A DNA stretch of 52,300 bases, from the NCBI GenBank assembly GCA_009782285.1, contig WRJK01000006.1, positions 1 to 52,300 of the forward strand, read 5' to 3'. Each line of letters starts with the position of its first letter. Position 1 is the stretch's first letter. Position numbers and translations under genes: made by a program. This stretch comes from Clostridiales bacterium. GTDB taxonomy: Bacteria; Bacillota; Clostridia; Peptostreptococcales; Anaerovoracaceae. Positions 41,230-49,923 of the stretch are shown piece after piece. Below the pieces are notes generated by a model. It had not been told where the DNA came from. It searched no databases and was given only the letters and a program-made list of their open reading frames with translations.

Positions 41230-41955
41230 CTATTCAGTCAAGTCTATGCTGCAGTTCGTGTACACTTTCTGCACATCATCGTTGTCTTCAAGGTTGTCTA
41301 TCATCTTGCGCAAATTCTTGACGTCGCTTTCGTCCACAGGGGTCGTTTCCATCGAAGGCACGTACTCTATGTCCGCTTCCGCAAGCACGTACCCGGCCTT
41401 CCTCAGCGCTTCAGCGACACCGTTGAAAACGTCGGTTTGAGTCTGTATCTCGAAGCTGTCTTCGTAGGCGATCATGTCGTCCATCCCCGCGTCCAGAGCT
41501 GCTTCCATCAGAGCGTCTTCGTCGATGCTGCCCGTCTTTTCAATGAGGATGATCCCTTTCCTGTCGAACATGTAGGACACGCAGCCCGGCACTCCCAAAT
41601 TGCCGCCGTATTTATCGAATGCATGCTTGACGGCAGCCGTGGTCCTGTTCTTGTTGTCTGTCAGCACGTCGACTATCACTGCCACGCCGCCTGCGCCGTA
41701 CCCTTCGAAGCTCCCTGACTCGTAGGTCTCCCCGGCAAGCTCGCCCGTGCCCTTTTTTATCGCCCTTGCAATGTTGTCGTTGGGCATGTTAATGCTTTTT
41801 GCCTTGTCAATTGCATGCTTCAGCGATACGTTGTATTCAGGGTCTCCCCCGCCTTTCGCCGCCACCGTCAGTGCCCTAGCGTATTTGGTGAACACCGCCG
41901 CCCTCTTGGAATCCTGTGCGGCCTTGCGCCCTGCTATCGTCCCGTGCCTACCCAA
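41230..41955 (-). CDS. yebC: YebC/PmpR-family regulator or translation factor
   Basis: 241 residues from a TTG start with GGAGG 7 bases upstream. The family opening MGRHGTIAGRKAAQDSKRAAVFTKYAR, the acidic middle (GDPEYNVSLKHAIDKAKSINMPNDNI) and GYGPGGVA-like EGYGAGGVAVIVDVLTDNKNRT are all present, and the length is normal. Members have been described as DNA-binding regulators (PmpR) and more recently as ribosome-associated factors that ease stalling. It stands alone here with its own promoter, between heptamer array 2 and the candidate 6S-like RNA. Confidence 0.95.
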   Translation of the reverse strand: MGRHGTIAGRKAAQDSKRAAVFTKYARALTVAAKGGGDPEYNVSLKHAIDKAKSINMPNDNIARAIKKGTGELAGETYESGSFEGYGAGGVAVIVDVLTDNKNRTTAAVKHAFDKYGGNLGVPGCVSYMFDRKGIILIEKTGSIDEDALMEAALDAGMDDMIAYEDSFEIQTQTDVFNGVAEALRKAGYVLAEADIEYVPSMETTPVDESDVKNLRKMIDNLEDNDDVQKVYTNCSIDLTE

Positions 41956-41991
41956 TGAAGTACCTCCGATTTGTCTTATAGTCGTCCCTGA

Positions 41992-42019
41992 TTTATAGTA
42001 TACATCAAACGAATGCCAA
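41992..42019 (-). promoter_or_regulatory. Promoter of yebC
   Basis: On the minus strand: -35 TTGGCA (42019-42014), a 16-base spacer, -10 TATAAA (41997-41992), about 35 bases before the TTG start. The edge of heptamer array 2 lies only about 13 bases upstream of the -35 box. Confidence 0.6.
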
Positions 42020-42031
42020 TTACAATTTATT

Positions 42032-42423
42032 TCTTAGTTTTTTAGTTCCAGGTTTTTGGGTGGTTTTTGGGTTGGGTTTTGGGTTTTGGCTTCTAGCTTT
42101 AGCTCCTAGGTTTTAGTTTCTAGTTTCTAGGTTCTAGGTTTTAGGTTTTAGTTTTAGGTTTTAGTTTCTAGTTTCTAGGTTCTAGGTTTTAGGTTTTAGT
42201 TTCTGGTTCCTAGGTTCTAGGTTCTAGTTTCTAGCTTCTGGCTTCTAGCAACTACCAACTAGCAACTCCCAACTACAAACTCCCAACTACCAACTACAAA
42301 CTACAAACTCCCAACTACAAACTCCCAACTACCAACTACAAACTCCCAACTACCAACTACAAACTCCCAACTACAAACTACAAACTACAAACTCCCAACT
42401 CCCCCCTACAAATTCCCCCCTCC
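42032..42423. repeat. Heptanucleotide tandem array 2 (two-part)
   Basis: The right part (42249-42423) holds about 25 heptamers of the same family as array 1 (CAACTAC, AAACTAC, CAACTCC, AAACTCC) in strict phase. The left part (about 42032-42248) switches to a different heptamer on the + strand, TT[CT]TAG[GT] (TTCTAGG, TTTTAGG, TTCTAGT), about 23 units with two 6-base slips, and fades into TTTTGGG-like units near 42052-42090. The T/G-rich strand therefore changes side at 42249. The right edge enters the activase gene, supplying its stop TAG (42406-42408); the left edge ends next to the yebC promoter. No gene is present in this stretch. Confidence 0.95.
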
Positions 42424-45400
42424 CCTCTTCTCCATATTCCTGTACGCTGTCGCCATCATCAGCTTAATCCTGTTGAGCTGGTTCACGTCGCTTGCGCCTG
42501 GGTCGTAGTCCACCGCTACGATGTTGGCCAATGGGTTGTACTTCCTCAGAGCTTTTACCATACCCTTTCCGGTCACGTGGTTAGGAAGGCATGCGAAGGG
42601 CTGCAGGCACACGATGTTTTCCACCCCGCTGTCGATGAGATCGATCATCTCGCCTGTCAGCAGCCACCCCTCTCCGCACTGGTTCCCCAGCGAGAGTATT
42701 TTTTTCGCCTTAGCCGCAGTCTCCTCAATGTAAAGCGGCGGCTCAAAGCGGCGGCTCTCTTCAAGCGCCGCCCTGGCTGGCTGCCTGAACTTCTCAATCA
42801 GCCTTATCGCCCATTTGTTGCCCAGCATGGTGCTGTATTTGCCCGAAAGGTGCCTGAAATTGAAATCCTTGCTGTACATCCCGTAAAGGAAAAAATCGAC
42901 CAAGTCAAGCACGACGGCTTCGCCGCCTTCTTTTTCAATTGTCCCGACGATGTCGTTGTTTGCCGTAGGATGGTACTTGACAAGTATTTCCCCCACCACG
43001 CCGACTTTTGGCTTTGAAAGCCCTTCTGCCAGCGGCAGTTCGTCAAAAGCCTTCACTATTGATTTCAGATGCTTTCCGTAATTGGAAAGGCTGCCGTCCC
43101 TAATGTTTTTCCTAGCCACCTTGGACCATTTCTCAAAGAGCGCGTTGGCCGCGCCCGGAACCTTTTCATAGGGCCTTGTGGCAAACAGCACCCTCATGAG
43201 CAGGTCGCCGTAAACCAGCCCCATTACAATCCTCTTGATCATCCTGACCCCGAACTTGAAACCGGGGTTCTTCTCAAGCCCCGCCGTGTTCACCGAAACG
43301 ACAGGCACCTGCTCCATGCCCAGGTCGGCCAAAGCTTTCCGAAGCAGCGCGACATAGTTGCTGGCCCTGCAGCCTCCGCCCGTCTGAGACATGAAAACCG
43401 CAGTCTTGCCAAGGTCGTGCTCCCCCGACTTTAGCGACGATATGATCTGCCCCAGCGTCACGATGGTCGGGTAGCATGCATCGTTGTTAACGTATTTCAG
43501 CCCTTCTTCCACAGCGTTCTTGTCTACGGGGGGCAGCAGCTTCACGTTGTAAAAACAGCTCCCCAGTGCTGCTTCGACGAACTGGAGGTGTATTGGCGAC
43601 AGCTGCGGGATCAGAATGGTGTACTCCATCCGCATCTTGAACGTGAAAATCCTCCGCCTGAAAGGCTCCTTGTTGGCAACGTGCTTCACCCTGTGCTTTT
43701 CCCTGGCATCAATCGCGGCTTTCAGCGAACGTACCCTTATCTTTGCAGCCCCCAAGTTCGACCCCTCGTCAATCTTGATGACCGTGTAAAGCTTGTTCGA
43801 CTTTTTCAGTATTTCTTCGACTTGGTCTGTGGTCACGGCGTCAAGGCCGCAGCCGAAAGAGTTCAGCTGGACGATTTCCACGTCATCGTAATTGCTGGCA
43901 AAAGTCGCCGCCCTGTACAGCCTCGAGTGGTACATCCACTGGTCCAGCACTCTGAGCGGCCGGTTGACTTTTTTCATGTGCGCCACCGAATCCTCTGTCA
44001 GCACCGCCATGTCGAAGGAGGTTATCAGCTTGTCGATTCCATGGTTTATTTCGGGATCCAAGTGATAGGGCCTTCCAGCCAGCACTATCGCCTTTTTCTT
44101 GTTGCTTCTTGCGTACCTGAGCGCAAGCTCGCCCTGCTTTTTAACGTCGTCTTTGAACCTTTTGTCCTCTTTCCTAGCTTCGGCTACAGCAGCTGAAACT
44201 TCCGGCATGGTAATCCCCAGCCCCCTGATGTGCGAATACAGCTCTTTCGCCAGCATAACGTCGTTGTCGTAAGGCAGGAAAGGCTGCATGAAATTGACAC
44301 CGGCCTCCTCAAGAAGGTCGTCCATGTTGTTCCCTATGACTTCGGGGTATGTTGCAACTATTGGGCAGTTGTAGTGGTTGGGGGCAGAATCGTCCTCAAT
44401 CCGCTCAAAATTGACGCATGGGTAAAATATATATTTAACATCATTATCAATTAACCATTTAATATGGCCGTGCACCAGTTTTGCCGGATAGCAGGCTGTG
44501 TCAGATGAGATTGTCTCCATGCCTGCCTCGTAAACCGCCTTGCTGGAGGGCGGCGACAGCACCACCCGAAACCCAAGCTTCGTAAAGAACGTAAACCAGA
44601 ACGGGTAATTCTCGTACATGTTGAGGACTCTGGGAATTCCTACGCTGCCCCTTTTTGCGAACGCTTCGCTCACCGGCTCATATGAAAACAGCCGTTTGAA
44701 TTTGTACTCGTACATGTTGGGGAGATCGGCTGCGGCTCCGTCCCTGCCCACTCCCCTTTCGCACCTGTTGCCTGTGACAAATCTTGAGCCGTCGTTGAAT
44801 TTGTTGATGGTCAGGAGGCACTTGTTCTCGCAGCCGCCGCACCTGGCGTGGGAATTGACCACTGTGAATACCTCCATGTCTGCCGGCTTGATAATCGACG
44901 ACTCAGTGTTTTCAACATAGTTCTCCTTCGAAATGAGCGCTGCGCCGTATGCCCCCATGATTCCGGCGATGTCCGGCCTTGTCACGTTTTTGCCGAATAT
45001 TTTTTCTATGCTCCGCAAAATCGCATTGCTGATGAACGTCCCGCCTTGCACTACTATCTTTTCTCCCGCTTCGTCGGTGTTCCTCAGTTTGATGACTTTG
45101 TACAACGCGTTTTTTATTACTGAATAGGAAAGGCCTGCGGAAATGTCGCCGATGGTCGCCCCCTCCTTTTGCGCCTGCTTGACTTTCGAGTTCATGAACA
45201 CCGTGCACCTGGTCCCTAGGTCAACAGGCGATTTCGCGAACAGCCCTTCCTTTGCGAAGCTGTCGGAATCCATGTTCACCGATTTGGCGTAGGTCTCGAT
45301 AAAAGAGCCGCAACCCGACGAGCACGCTTCGTTGAGCATGATGTTGTATATGGCGCCGTCCCTTATTTTCATGCATTTCATGTCCTGTCCGCCAATGTCT

Positions 45401-46644
45401 AAGATGAACTCCACCCCTGGAAGGAATTCTTCTGCCGCTTTGTAGTGCGCCATCGTCTCGATTTCACCGAAGTCGACTTTGAACGCCGACTTGACAAGCC
45501 CCTCGCCATAGCCTGTCACCGCTGAGTTGGCAATGTACGCCCCTTCCGGCAGCAAGCTGTAAAGCTCTTTCAGCATTGCTATCGTCACCTGCAGGGGCTT
45601 TCCCTCGTTGCTCCTGTAAAACGAATGCAGCAGGCAGTTGTCCTCGTCGATGAGGGCCGCTTTAGTGGTGGTGGAACCGGCGTCGATGCCTAAAAACACC
45701 TTGCCTTTTGCCCTCTTTATGTCGCGCCTTTTTATCTTGTCCCGGTCGTGGCGCTGGATGAACCCGTGGTACTCGTCAAAATTCCGAAACAGCGGCTCGA
45801 TGTACTTCGTGTCTGAAATCAAGTCGGGGTTGGCGTTTTTCACCCGCAGGAGCAGTTCCGATACCTTCTGGGGCTTCTTGTTTTCAGCCAGCATCGCAGC
45901 CCCTATTGCAACAAAATACTTCGATTCTTCCGGGAATATGACTTGTTCGGCAGAAAGCCCGAGAGTCTCGACAAAGCGCAGCCTCAGTTCGGACAGGAAA
46001 GAAAGGGGGCCCCCTAAAAAAGCCACGTTGCCTTTTATTGTCCTGCCGCAGGCGAGCCCGCTGATGGTCTGGTTGACGACGGCTTGGAAGACCGAAACAG
46101 AAATGTCCTCAATGCTCGCCCCTTCGTTGAGCAGCGGCTGGATGTCGGTCTTCGCGAACACGCCGCACCTTGCCGCTATAGGGTAGATGATCTTGTATTG
46201 CTTCGCCGCCTCGTTGAGCCCTGCAGCGTCGCTGTTCAGCAATATGGCCATCTGGTCTATGAAAGCGCCGGTGCCCCCTGCGCAGGTCCCGTTCATGCGT
46301 TGTTCGACCGTAGGCCCGTAAAACGTTATTTTTGCGTCTTCCCCTCCCAGCTCTATCGCCACGTCGGTATCGGGTATCAGCGCCTCCACTGCGGTGCTGC
46401 ACGCTATTACTTCTTGCTCGAAAGGAATGCCGAGCAGCGCGGAAAGGGACAGCCCTCCCGAGCCGGTTATCACCGCTTTGACTTCAGCGTCTTTGTATGC
46501 GCCATGAAGCTCCTCTATCAGGTCGGCTGCTTTGTCAAACACATTTGACATGTGCCTTTCGTATTTTCTGTACGCGATCTCGCCACCCTCGTCAAGCAGC
46601 ACAAGCTTAACGGTTGTGGACCCCACGTCAATCCCAAGCCTCAT
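42406..46644 (-). CDS. Giant 2-hydroxyacyl-CoA dehydratase activase-like protein (two BadF/HgdC ATPase domains, DUF2229, dehydratase-like C-terminus)
   Basis: 1412 residues from ATG 46644, with GGAGGG close upstream. Domain 1 (about 1-270) and domain 2 (about 315-580) are actin-like ASKHA ATPases: GIDVGSTTVKLVLLDE and GIDAGSTTTKAALIDE phosphate loops, ELGGEDAKI and DIGGQDMKC, and the Fe-S-type cysteines in CSSGCGSFIETYAKSV. Then come a Cys-rich GGCENKCLLTI segment, a DUF2229 region, and a C-terminal part resembling the dehydratase D subunit. Activases of this family use ATP to push one electron into (R)-2-hydroxyacyl-CoA dehydratases, but the target of these very large fusions is unclear. No dehydratase A/B genes lie in the window. 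The C-terminus MEKR-GGGNL is written by heptamer array 2. Confidence 0.92.
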   Translation of the reverse strand: MRLGIDVGSTTVKLVLLDEGGEIAYRKYERHMSNVFDKAADLIEELHGAYKDAEVKAVITGSGGLSLSALLGIPFEQEVIACSTAVEALIPDTDVAIELGGEDAKITFYGPTVEQRMNGTCAGGTGAFIDQMAILLNSDAAGLNEAAKQYKIIYPIAARCGVFAKTDIQPLLNEGASIEDISVSVFQAVVNQTISGLACGRTIKGNVAFLGGPLSFLSELRLRFVETLGLSAEQVIFPEESKYFVAIGAAMLAENKKPQKVSELLLRVKNANPDLISDTKYIEPLFRNFDEYHGFIQRHDRDKIKRRDIKRAKGKVFLGIDAGSTTTKAALIDEDNCLLHSFYRSNEGKPLQVTIAMLKELYSLLPEGAYIANSAVTGYGEGLVKSAFKVDFGEIETMAHYKAAEEFLPGVEFILDIGGQDMKCMKIRDGAIYNIMLNEACSSGCGSFIETYAKSVNMDSDSFAKEGLFAKSPVDLGTRCTVFMNSKVKQAQKEGATIGDISAGLSYSVIKNALYKVIKLRNTDEAGEKIVVQGGTFISNAILRSIEKIFGKNVTRPDIAGIMGAYGAALISKENYVENTESSIIKPADMEVFTVVNSHARCGGCENKCLLTINKFNDGSRFVTGNRCERGVGRDGAAADLPNMYEYKFKRLFSYEPVSEAFAKRGSVGIPRVLNMYENYPFWFTFFTKLGFRVVLSPPSSKAVYEAGMETISSDTACYPAKLVHGHIKWLIDNDVKYIFYPCVNFERIEDDSAPNHYNCPIVATYPEVIGNNMDDLLEEAGVNFMQPFLPYDNDVMLAKELYSHIRGLGITMPEVSAAVAEARKEDKRFKDDVKKQGELALRYARSNKKKAIVLAGRPYHLDPEINHGIDKLITSFDMAVLTEDSVAHMKKVNRPLRVLDQWMYHSRLYRAATFASNYDDVEIVQLNSFGCGLDAVTTDQVEEILKKSNKLYTVIKIDEGSNLGAAKIRVRSLKAAIDAREKHRVKHVANKEPFRRRIFTFKMRMEYTILIPQLSPIHLQFVEAALGSCFYNVKLLPPVDKNAVEEGLKYVNNDACYPTIVTLGQIISSLKSGEHDLGKTAVFMSQTGGGCRASNYVALLRKALADLGMEQVPVVSVNTAGLEKNPGFKFGVRMIKRIVMGLVYGDLLMRVLFATRPYEKVPGAANALFEKWSKVARKNIRDGSLSNYGKHLKSIVKAFDELPLAEGLSKPKVGVVGEILVKYHPTANNDIVGTIEKEGGEAVVLDLVDFFLYGMYSKDFNFRHLSGKYSTMLGNKWAIRLIEKFRQPARAALEESRRFEPPLYIEETAAKAKKILSLGNQCGEGWLLTGEMIDLIDSGVENIVCLQPFACLPNHVTGKGMVKALRKYNPLANIVAVDYDPGASDVNQLNRIKLMMATAYRNMEKRGGGNL

Positions 46645-46671
46645 AAACCCTCCAGTTCTTAAGTTACAGTT

Positions 46672-46701
46672 ATTATAGCACAAGTTGACTAAATTGCACA
46701 A
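46672..46701 (-). promoter_or_regulatory. Promoter of the activase gene
   Basis: On the minus strand: -10 TATAAT (46677-46672) preceded by TGC (extended -10), with a poor -35 TTGTGC (46701-46696) at 18 bases. It lies about 28 bases before the ATG. Confidence 0.65.
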
Positions 46702-46828
46702 AGAAATTTGCATCAGTCAATGTTTTGCCGAGGCTTCAGAACAATCAGGACTGTACAAAACCGCGCAACAGTGTTACCATGAGGACAGGCGATTCACACT
46801 GTGTTAAATAATTTGGAATGTCAACAAC

Positions 46829-47395
46829 ATGAAGAGTTCGATACGGAAAACAACTTACGAGGCGATATACCGGCTCACGGGCATGGTTTCGCCAATAGAT
46901 GGCGACTGTGGGGTGCTTTGCGGCTCGGTGTGCTGCAGCTATGGCGACGGCTGCGCTTCCGGTACTCCAAATGGTTCCGAGTACGGGATGTACCTCCTGC
47001 CAGGCGAAGAAAAGATGCATTCGCGAAGCGACAACTGGCTCAAATGGAATGCTGAATGGGCTCAAGACTACGATTTCCCGAAATCTTGGCGTGGCAAAGC
47101 GTATTTCGTCAGGTGCGAAGGCCCTCAGCGCTGCACACGGCGCCTGCGTCCAATCCAGTGCCGCACTTTCCCTTTGGCCCCCCACATTGGCAACGACGGC
47201 ACCCTTAGCCTGATACTGCATTCGGACGAGCTCCCCTACTCATGCCCCCTTATTGCGCAAAAAACTCCTCTGAACGAGAGGTTTGTCCGTGCCACTTACA
47301 CTGCATGGAAACGGTTGCTAATGGATCCTCTGATATTTGACCTGGTCGAGATGGACTCAAAACGCAGAGGGCTTGGAATTACTGTTATACGGTAG
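46829..47395 (+). CDS. YkgJ-like cysteine-rich putative metal-binding protein
   Basis: 188 residues. Cysteine pattern: DGDCGVLCGSVCCSYGDGC near residues 25-43, CEGPQRC (about 96-102) and RPIQCRTFPLAP (about 107-118), plus SCPL near 139. C-rich start and RPxxCRxFP are marks of the YkgJ-type zinc/iron-chelating family. The ribosome binding site before ATG 46829 is poor, so another start is possible. It is divergent from the activase gene and convergent with the SLH gene, 30 bases from its stop. Role unknown; a metal or Fe-S site is likely. Confidence 0.7.
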   Translation: MKSSIRKTTYEAIYRLTGMVSPIDGDCGVLCGSVCCSYGDGCASGTPNGSEYGMYLLPGEEKMHSRSDNWLKWNAEWAQDYDFPKSWRGKAYFVRCEGPQRCTRRLRPIQCRTFPLAPHIGNDGTLSLILHSDELPYSCPLIAQKTPLNERFVRATYTAWKRLLMDPLIFDLVEMDSKRRGLGITVIR

Positions 47396-47425
47396 GCGTT
47401 CTTTTCTTCAAGTCCTCAATCAAGC

Positions 47426-49426
47426 TCAGTTGCTCTTGAGCAAATTGAACACAACAACTGCTGCCTCTGCCCGGGTCATAGCCTTTTCGCCGTTGAAGTT
47501 CCCGCTTGTGTCCCCCTGCATTACCCCAAGGGTTTTTGCAAGCGCTGCATAGCCTGCATAATCAGGTTCTACCGCGTCGCTGAACATGTTTTTGAAAATG
47601 CTGCCGTCCCTTGCCGCTTTTTCAAGCCCCATGAACCTTATGGCGAACTTCGCGGCGTCCTGCCTGGTCAACTCGCTGCCAGGCGCTTTTTCCCCTTTCA
47701 AAACGACCTTGCTGCGCTCCAGCATGTCGTAGAACTCGTCACTTGCGTAGTAGGCCTGCATGGGCGAATGCACGTACCTCAAGAACTCCTCTTGGGTTAT
47801 CTGCGCCCCGCCTTTGAACTCTGAACCTTCCAAATAGTAACCGTTGTCCAGCAGCGACTTGACAGTCTCCTCGTACCATTTGCCTGCTATGTCGCTGTAG
47901 GAATCGACGGACCTCCTGTCTTTGTACGGCTTGCCGTCATAACCGAGCTTCCCGCCGGTGAAAGGGTCCAATGAATAGTCAGGCGCGTCCAAAAAGCCGT
48001 ATGCCAGCGCAATCTTGTCCTTGCCCGTCCGCATGTAGAGCAAATCGAATTTGCCGCCTCCCGCAAATGCGCCAAAGGCTTCTCCTATTGCCATAGCCCC
48101 TGAAATACCCGGGAATTCAGCACTGTCGTACCAGTTCAGGTTGTAGTGCGCTATCTTACCGCTTGCCGAGTCCACTGATACTGAGATTGAGTTTCCGGGG
48201 AACTGTACGCCGTTCACTTCCCTCACATAGGTGAAGGTGTGAGGCAGCCTGCTCGCACGCTCCGAATACGCTGCTTTTTCCAGCTTGGCTCCGGCTGCTT
48301 TCTTTATAAAATCCATGGCGGTTTTTCTCGCGGTTTCCTCAGAAACGGCACCTTCTTTGCCGCCAGCCTCGCCATAACTGTAATATGAAATCAGCTCGCC
48401 GCTCTTGGCATCCACCGTCACGCTGCAGTTTTCAAAATTGAGGTGCCAGTAATATTTGCCCTTTTCTTCATACCTGCTGCTCAGGTTCGCGCCGGCAAGC
48501 TTTGACGCCGAGGGCAGCCCCGGCACTATTGAGCTTGCTGCGCGGACAGCCTCTTCCTTCGACATCAGCCCGGACACGCTGTCAACGACTATCTGCTCTT
48601 CCGGCGATAGAGAGGCATTGGCGGCTGCCTCCAACCTCATTATTCCGCCGGCGTCTTTTGCCGTTCCGTACGCATAGTAGTTTCTGTAGTTTTCCACTAG
48701 CTTGCCGGTCGCCGCGTCTACGAACACGCTGCCGTCAATTGAAAACGCCGGGTAGATGCACAGTTCGCGGTTTTCATAGTCGTAATGCGAGTTGTAAACA
48801 AGCGAAACGCCTGAGCCTTCGATGAAAGCTTCTTTTGCCTTGTCTTCGCTGATTTTATTCCCTGCCGCTGGAAAAACATCCTTTTTCCTGATGACGTCGC
48901 CGCTGTAGTAGCTGCCCACTTTCCCCGAAAACTTGTCCACTTCCACGGAAAACGACATGCCCACCACCGGGAACCCGTTCACATAGCAGTCGTAGGCGTA
49001 GGAAAACGACATGTCATTTGAATGGGAATCCTTCAGCCTGAAGTCCTTCATGCTTGCCGGCAGCGCCTTGGACAAAAAGGCTTCGGCGCTCTTCTGCCCC
49101 TGCTCCCTCGTCAGCGTGCCTATTCCTCCGCCTTCCCTGTATTCGTAAAAATAATAGTTCAGAATCACTCCGTCCTCGTTGACAGTGACGCTGTATGATT
49201 TTTCGTATTTCTTGTCGTTCCAGTTCAGGCTCAGCATCTTCCCGCTTTCCGGGTCGTCCCATGAACGGTAGTCGAAGATGGACGCCTCTTCTGCAATGTC
49301 GATCACTGACTTTACTTTGAGTATTGCCTGCTCAAGCTCCTTGCTGTCGCCGGGTGCCGCAAACGCAGGCGTTGCAACCGCTAAGAGCAGCGCAGCCAAA
49401 ATTATGAAACTAATTGATTTTTTCAT
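47426..49426 (-). CDS. Surface protein with YcdB/PepSY repeats and SLH-type C-terminus
   Basis: 666 residues from ATG 49426, the start that gives a clean signal peptide (MKKSISFIILAALLLAVATPAFA); the longer frame to 49483 is rejected. Two tandem YcdB/YcdC-like halves with PepSY-type strands are seen (RSWDDPESGKMLSLNWNDKKYEKSYSV..; YEEKGKYYWHLNFENCSVTVDAKSGELISYYSYGE). PepSY-containing proteins are thought to restrain or fold peptidases. The C-terminal about 150 residues resemble S-layer homology repeats (LTRQDAAKFAIRFMGL, FSDAVEPDYAGYAALAKTLGVMQGD, MTRAEAAVVVFNLLKS), which would hold it on cell-wall polymers. It is downstream of rnpB on the same strand and has no clear promoter of its own. 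Confidence 0.85.
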   Translation of the reverse strand: MKKSISFIILAALLLAVATPAFAAPGDSKELEQAILKVKSVIDIAEEASIFDYRSWDDPESGKMLSLNWNDKKYEKSYSVTVNEDGVILNYYFYEYREGGGIGTLTREQGQKSAEAFLSKALPASMKDFRLKDSHSNDMSFSYAYDCYVNGFPVVGMSFSVEVDKFSGKVGSYYSGDVIRKKDVFPAAGNKISEDKAKEAFIEGSGVSLVYNSHYDYENRELCIYPAFSIDGSVFVDAATGKLVENYRNYYAYGTAKDAGGIMRLEAAANASLSPEEQIVVDSVSGLMSKEEAVRAASSIVPGLPSASKLAGANLSSRYEEKGKYYWHLNFENCSVTVDAKSGELISYYSYGEAGGKEGAVSEETARKTAMDFIKKAAGAKLEKAAYSERASRLPHTFTYVREVNGVQFPGNSISVSVDSASGKIAHYNLNWYDSAEFPGISGAMAIGEAFGAFAGGGKFDLLYMRTGKDKIALAYGFLDAPDYSLDPFTGGKLGYDGKPYKDRRSVDSYSDIAGKWYEETVKSLLDNGYYLEGSEFKGGAQITQEEFLRYVHSPMQAYYASDEFYDMLERSKVVLKGEKAPGSELTRQDAAKFAIRFMGLEKAARDGSIFKNMFSDAVEPDYAGYAALAKTLGVMQGDTSGNFNGEKAMTRAEAAVVVFNLLKSN

Positions 49427-49551
49427 AGCAAAAATACCTCTTTCTTTTGAATTAGATTGACAGTAATTAGACGGCTGTTTCAATTATTTGTTCCTATAAA
49501 ATCCTATAATACACCAAAATCTGGGAACTTGCGGGGACCGCTGGAAAAAAT

Positions 49552-49904
49552 GTTTTGGGCAAGCCTATAAGCCGGGTTCTGTATTCGGCAATCATCTATC
49601 TAGGCCTGGCGTCGCCGCCAGGCTCATGCGGCCTACCAACCGGGCAGCGGCGGGCAACCGCTTTTTTGCGCCCTTCTTGGCCTTGCTCCAGGTGGGGTTT
49701 ACACGGCCGGCATGTTACCATGCCGCCGGTGAGCTCTTGCCTCACCATTTCAACCTTGCCACAGCATTACCTGTTTCGGCGGAATGTTTCTGTTGCACTT
49801 TCCCTAAAGTTGCCTTCGCCGGACGTTATCCGGCACCCTTGCCCTGCGGAGCCCGGACTTTCCTCATGCCAAAAGGCACGCGATTGCCTGGCTTACCCAA
49901 AACA
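49552..49904 (-). ncRNA. rnpB: RNase P RNA (type A)
   Basis: About 353 bases on the minus strand contain the universal RNase P blocks: GAGGAAAGTCCGGGCTCC near the 5' end, GGTGAGGCAAGAGCTCACC in the middle, AGATAGATGATTGCC and ACAGAACCCGGCTTAT near the 3' end. The ends form P1: GTTTTGGGTAAGCC (49904-49891) pairs with GGCTTGCCCAAAAC (49565-49552). The architecture is the A type found in Clostridia rather than the B type of Bacilli. A -10 box lies 7 bases before the 5' end, and TTTTTT follows P1. It processes tRNA 5' ends with RnpA. Confidence 0.97.
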
Positions 49905-49910
49905 TAAGAC

Positions 49911-49919
49911 ATTATAACA
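49911..49919 (-). promoter_or_regulatory. rnpB promoter (-10)
   Basis: Extended -10 TGTTATAAT on the minus strand (49919-49911) sits 6-7 bases before the RNase P RNA 5' end. The -35 region, inside the end of the DUF34 gene, is weak. Confidence 0.75.
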
Positions 49920-49923
49920 CATT

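Noticed and set aside
42052-42180. Telomere-like TTTTGGG/TTTTAGG units
   Set aside because: They are interior, flanked by genes on both sides, and grade into the TTCTAGG heptamers, so they are part of the array rather than a chromosome end.
47396-47425. Bidirectional terminator between the YkgJ-like and SLH genes
   Set aside because: Only a short GCTCA/TGAGC repeat is seen, inside the SLH coding end, with no T-run on either strand.
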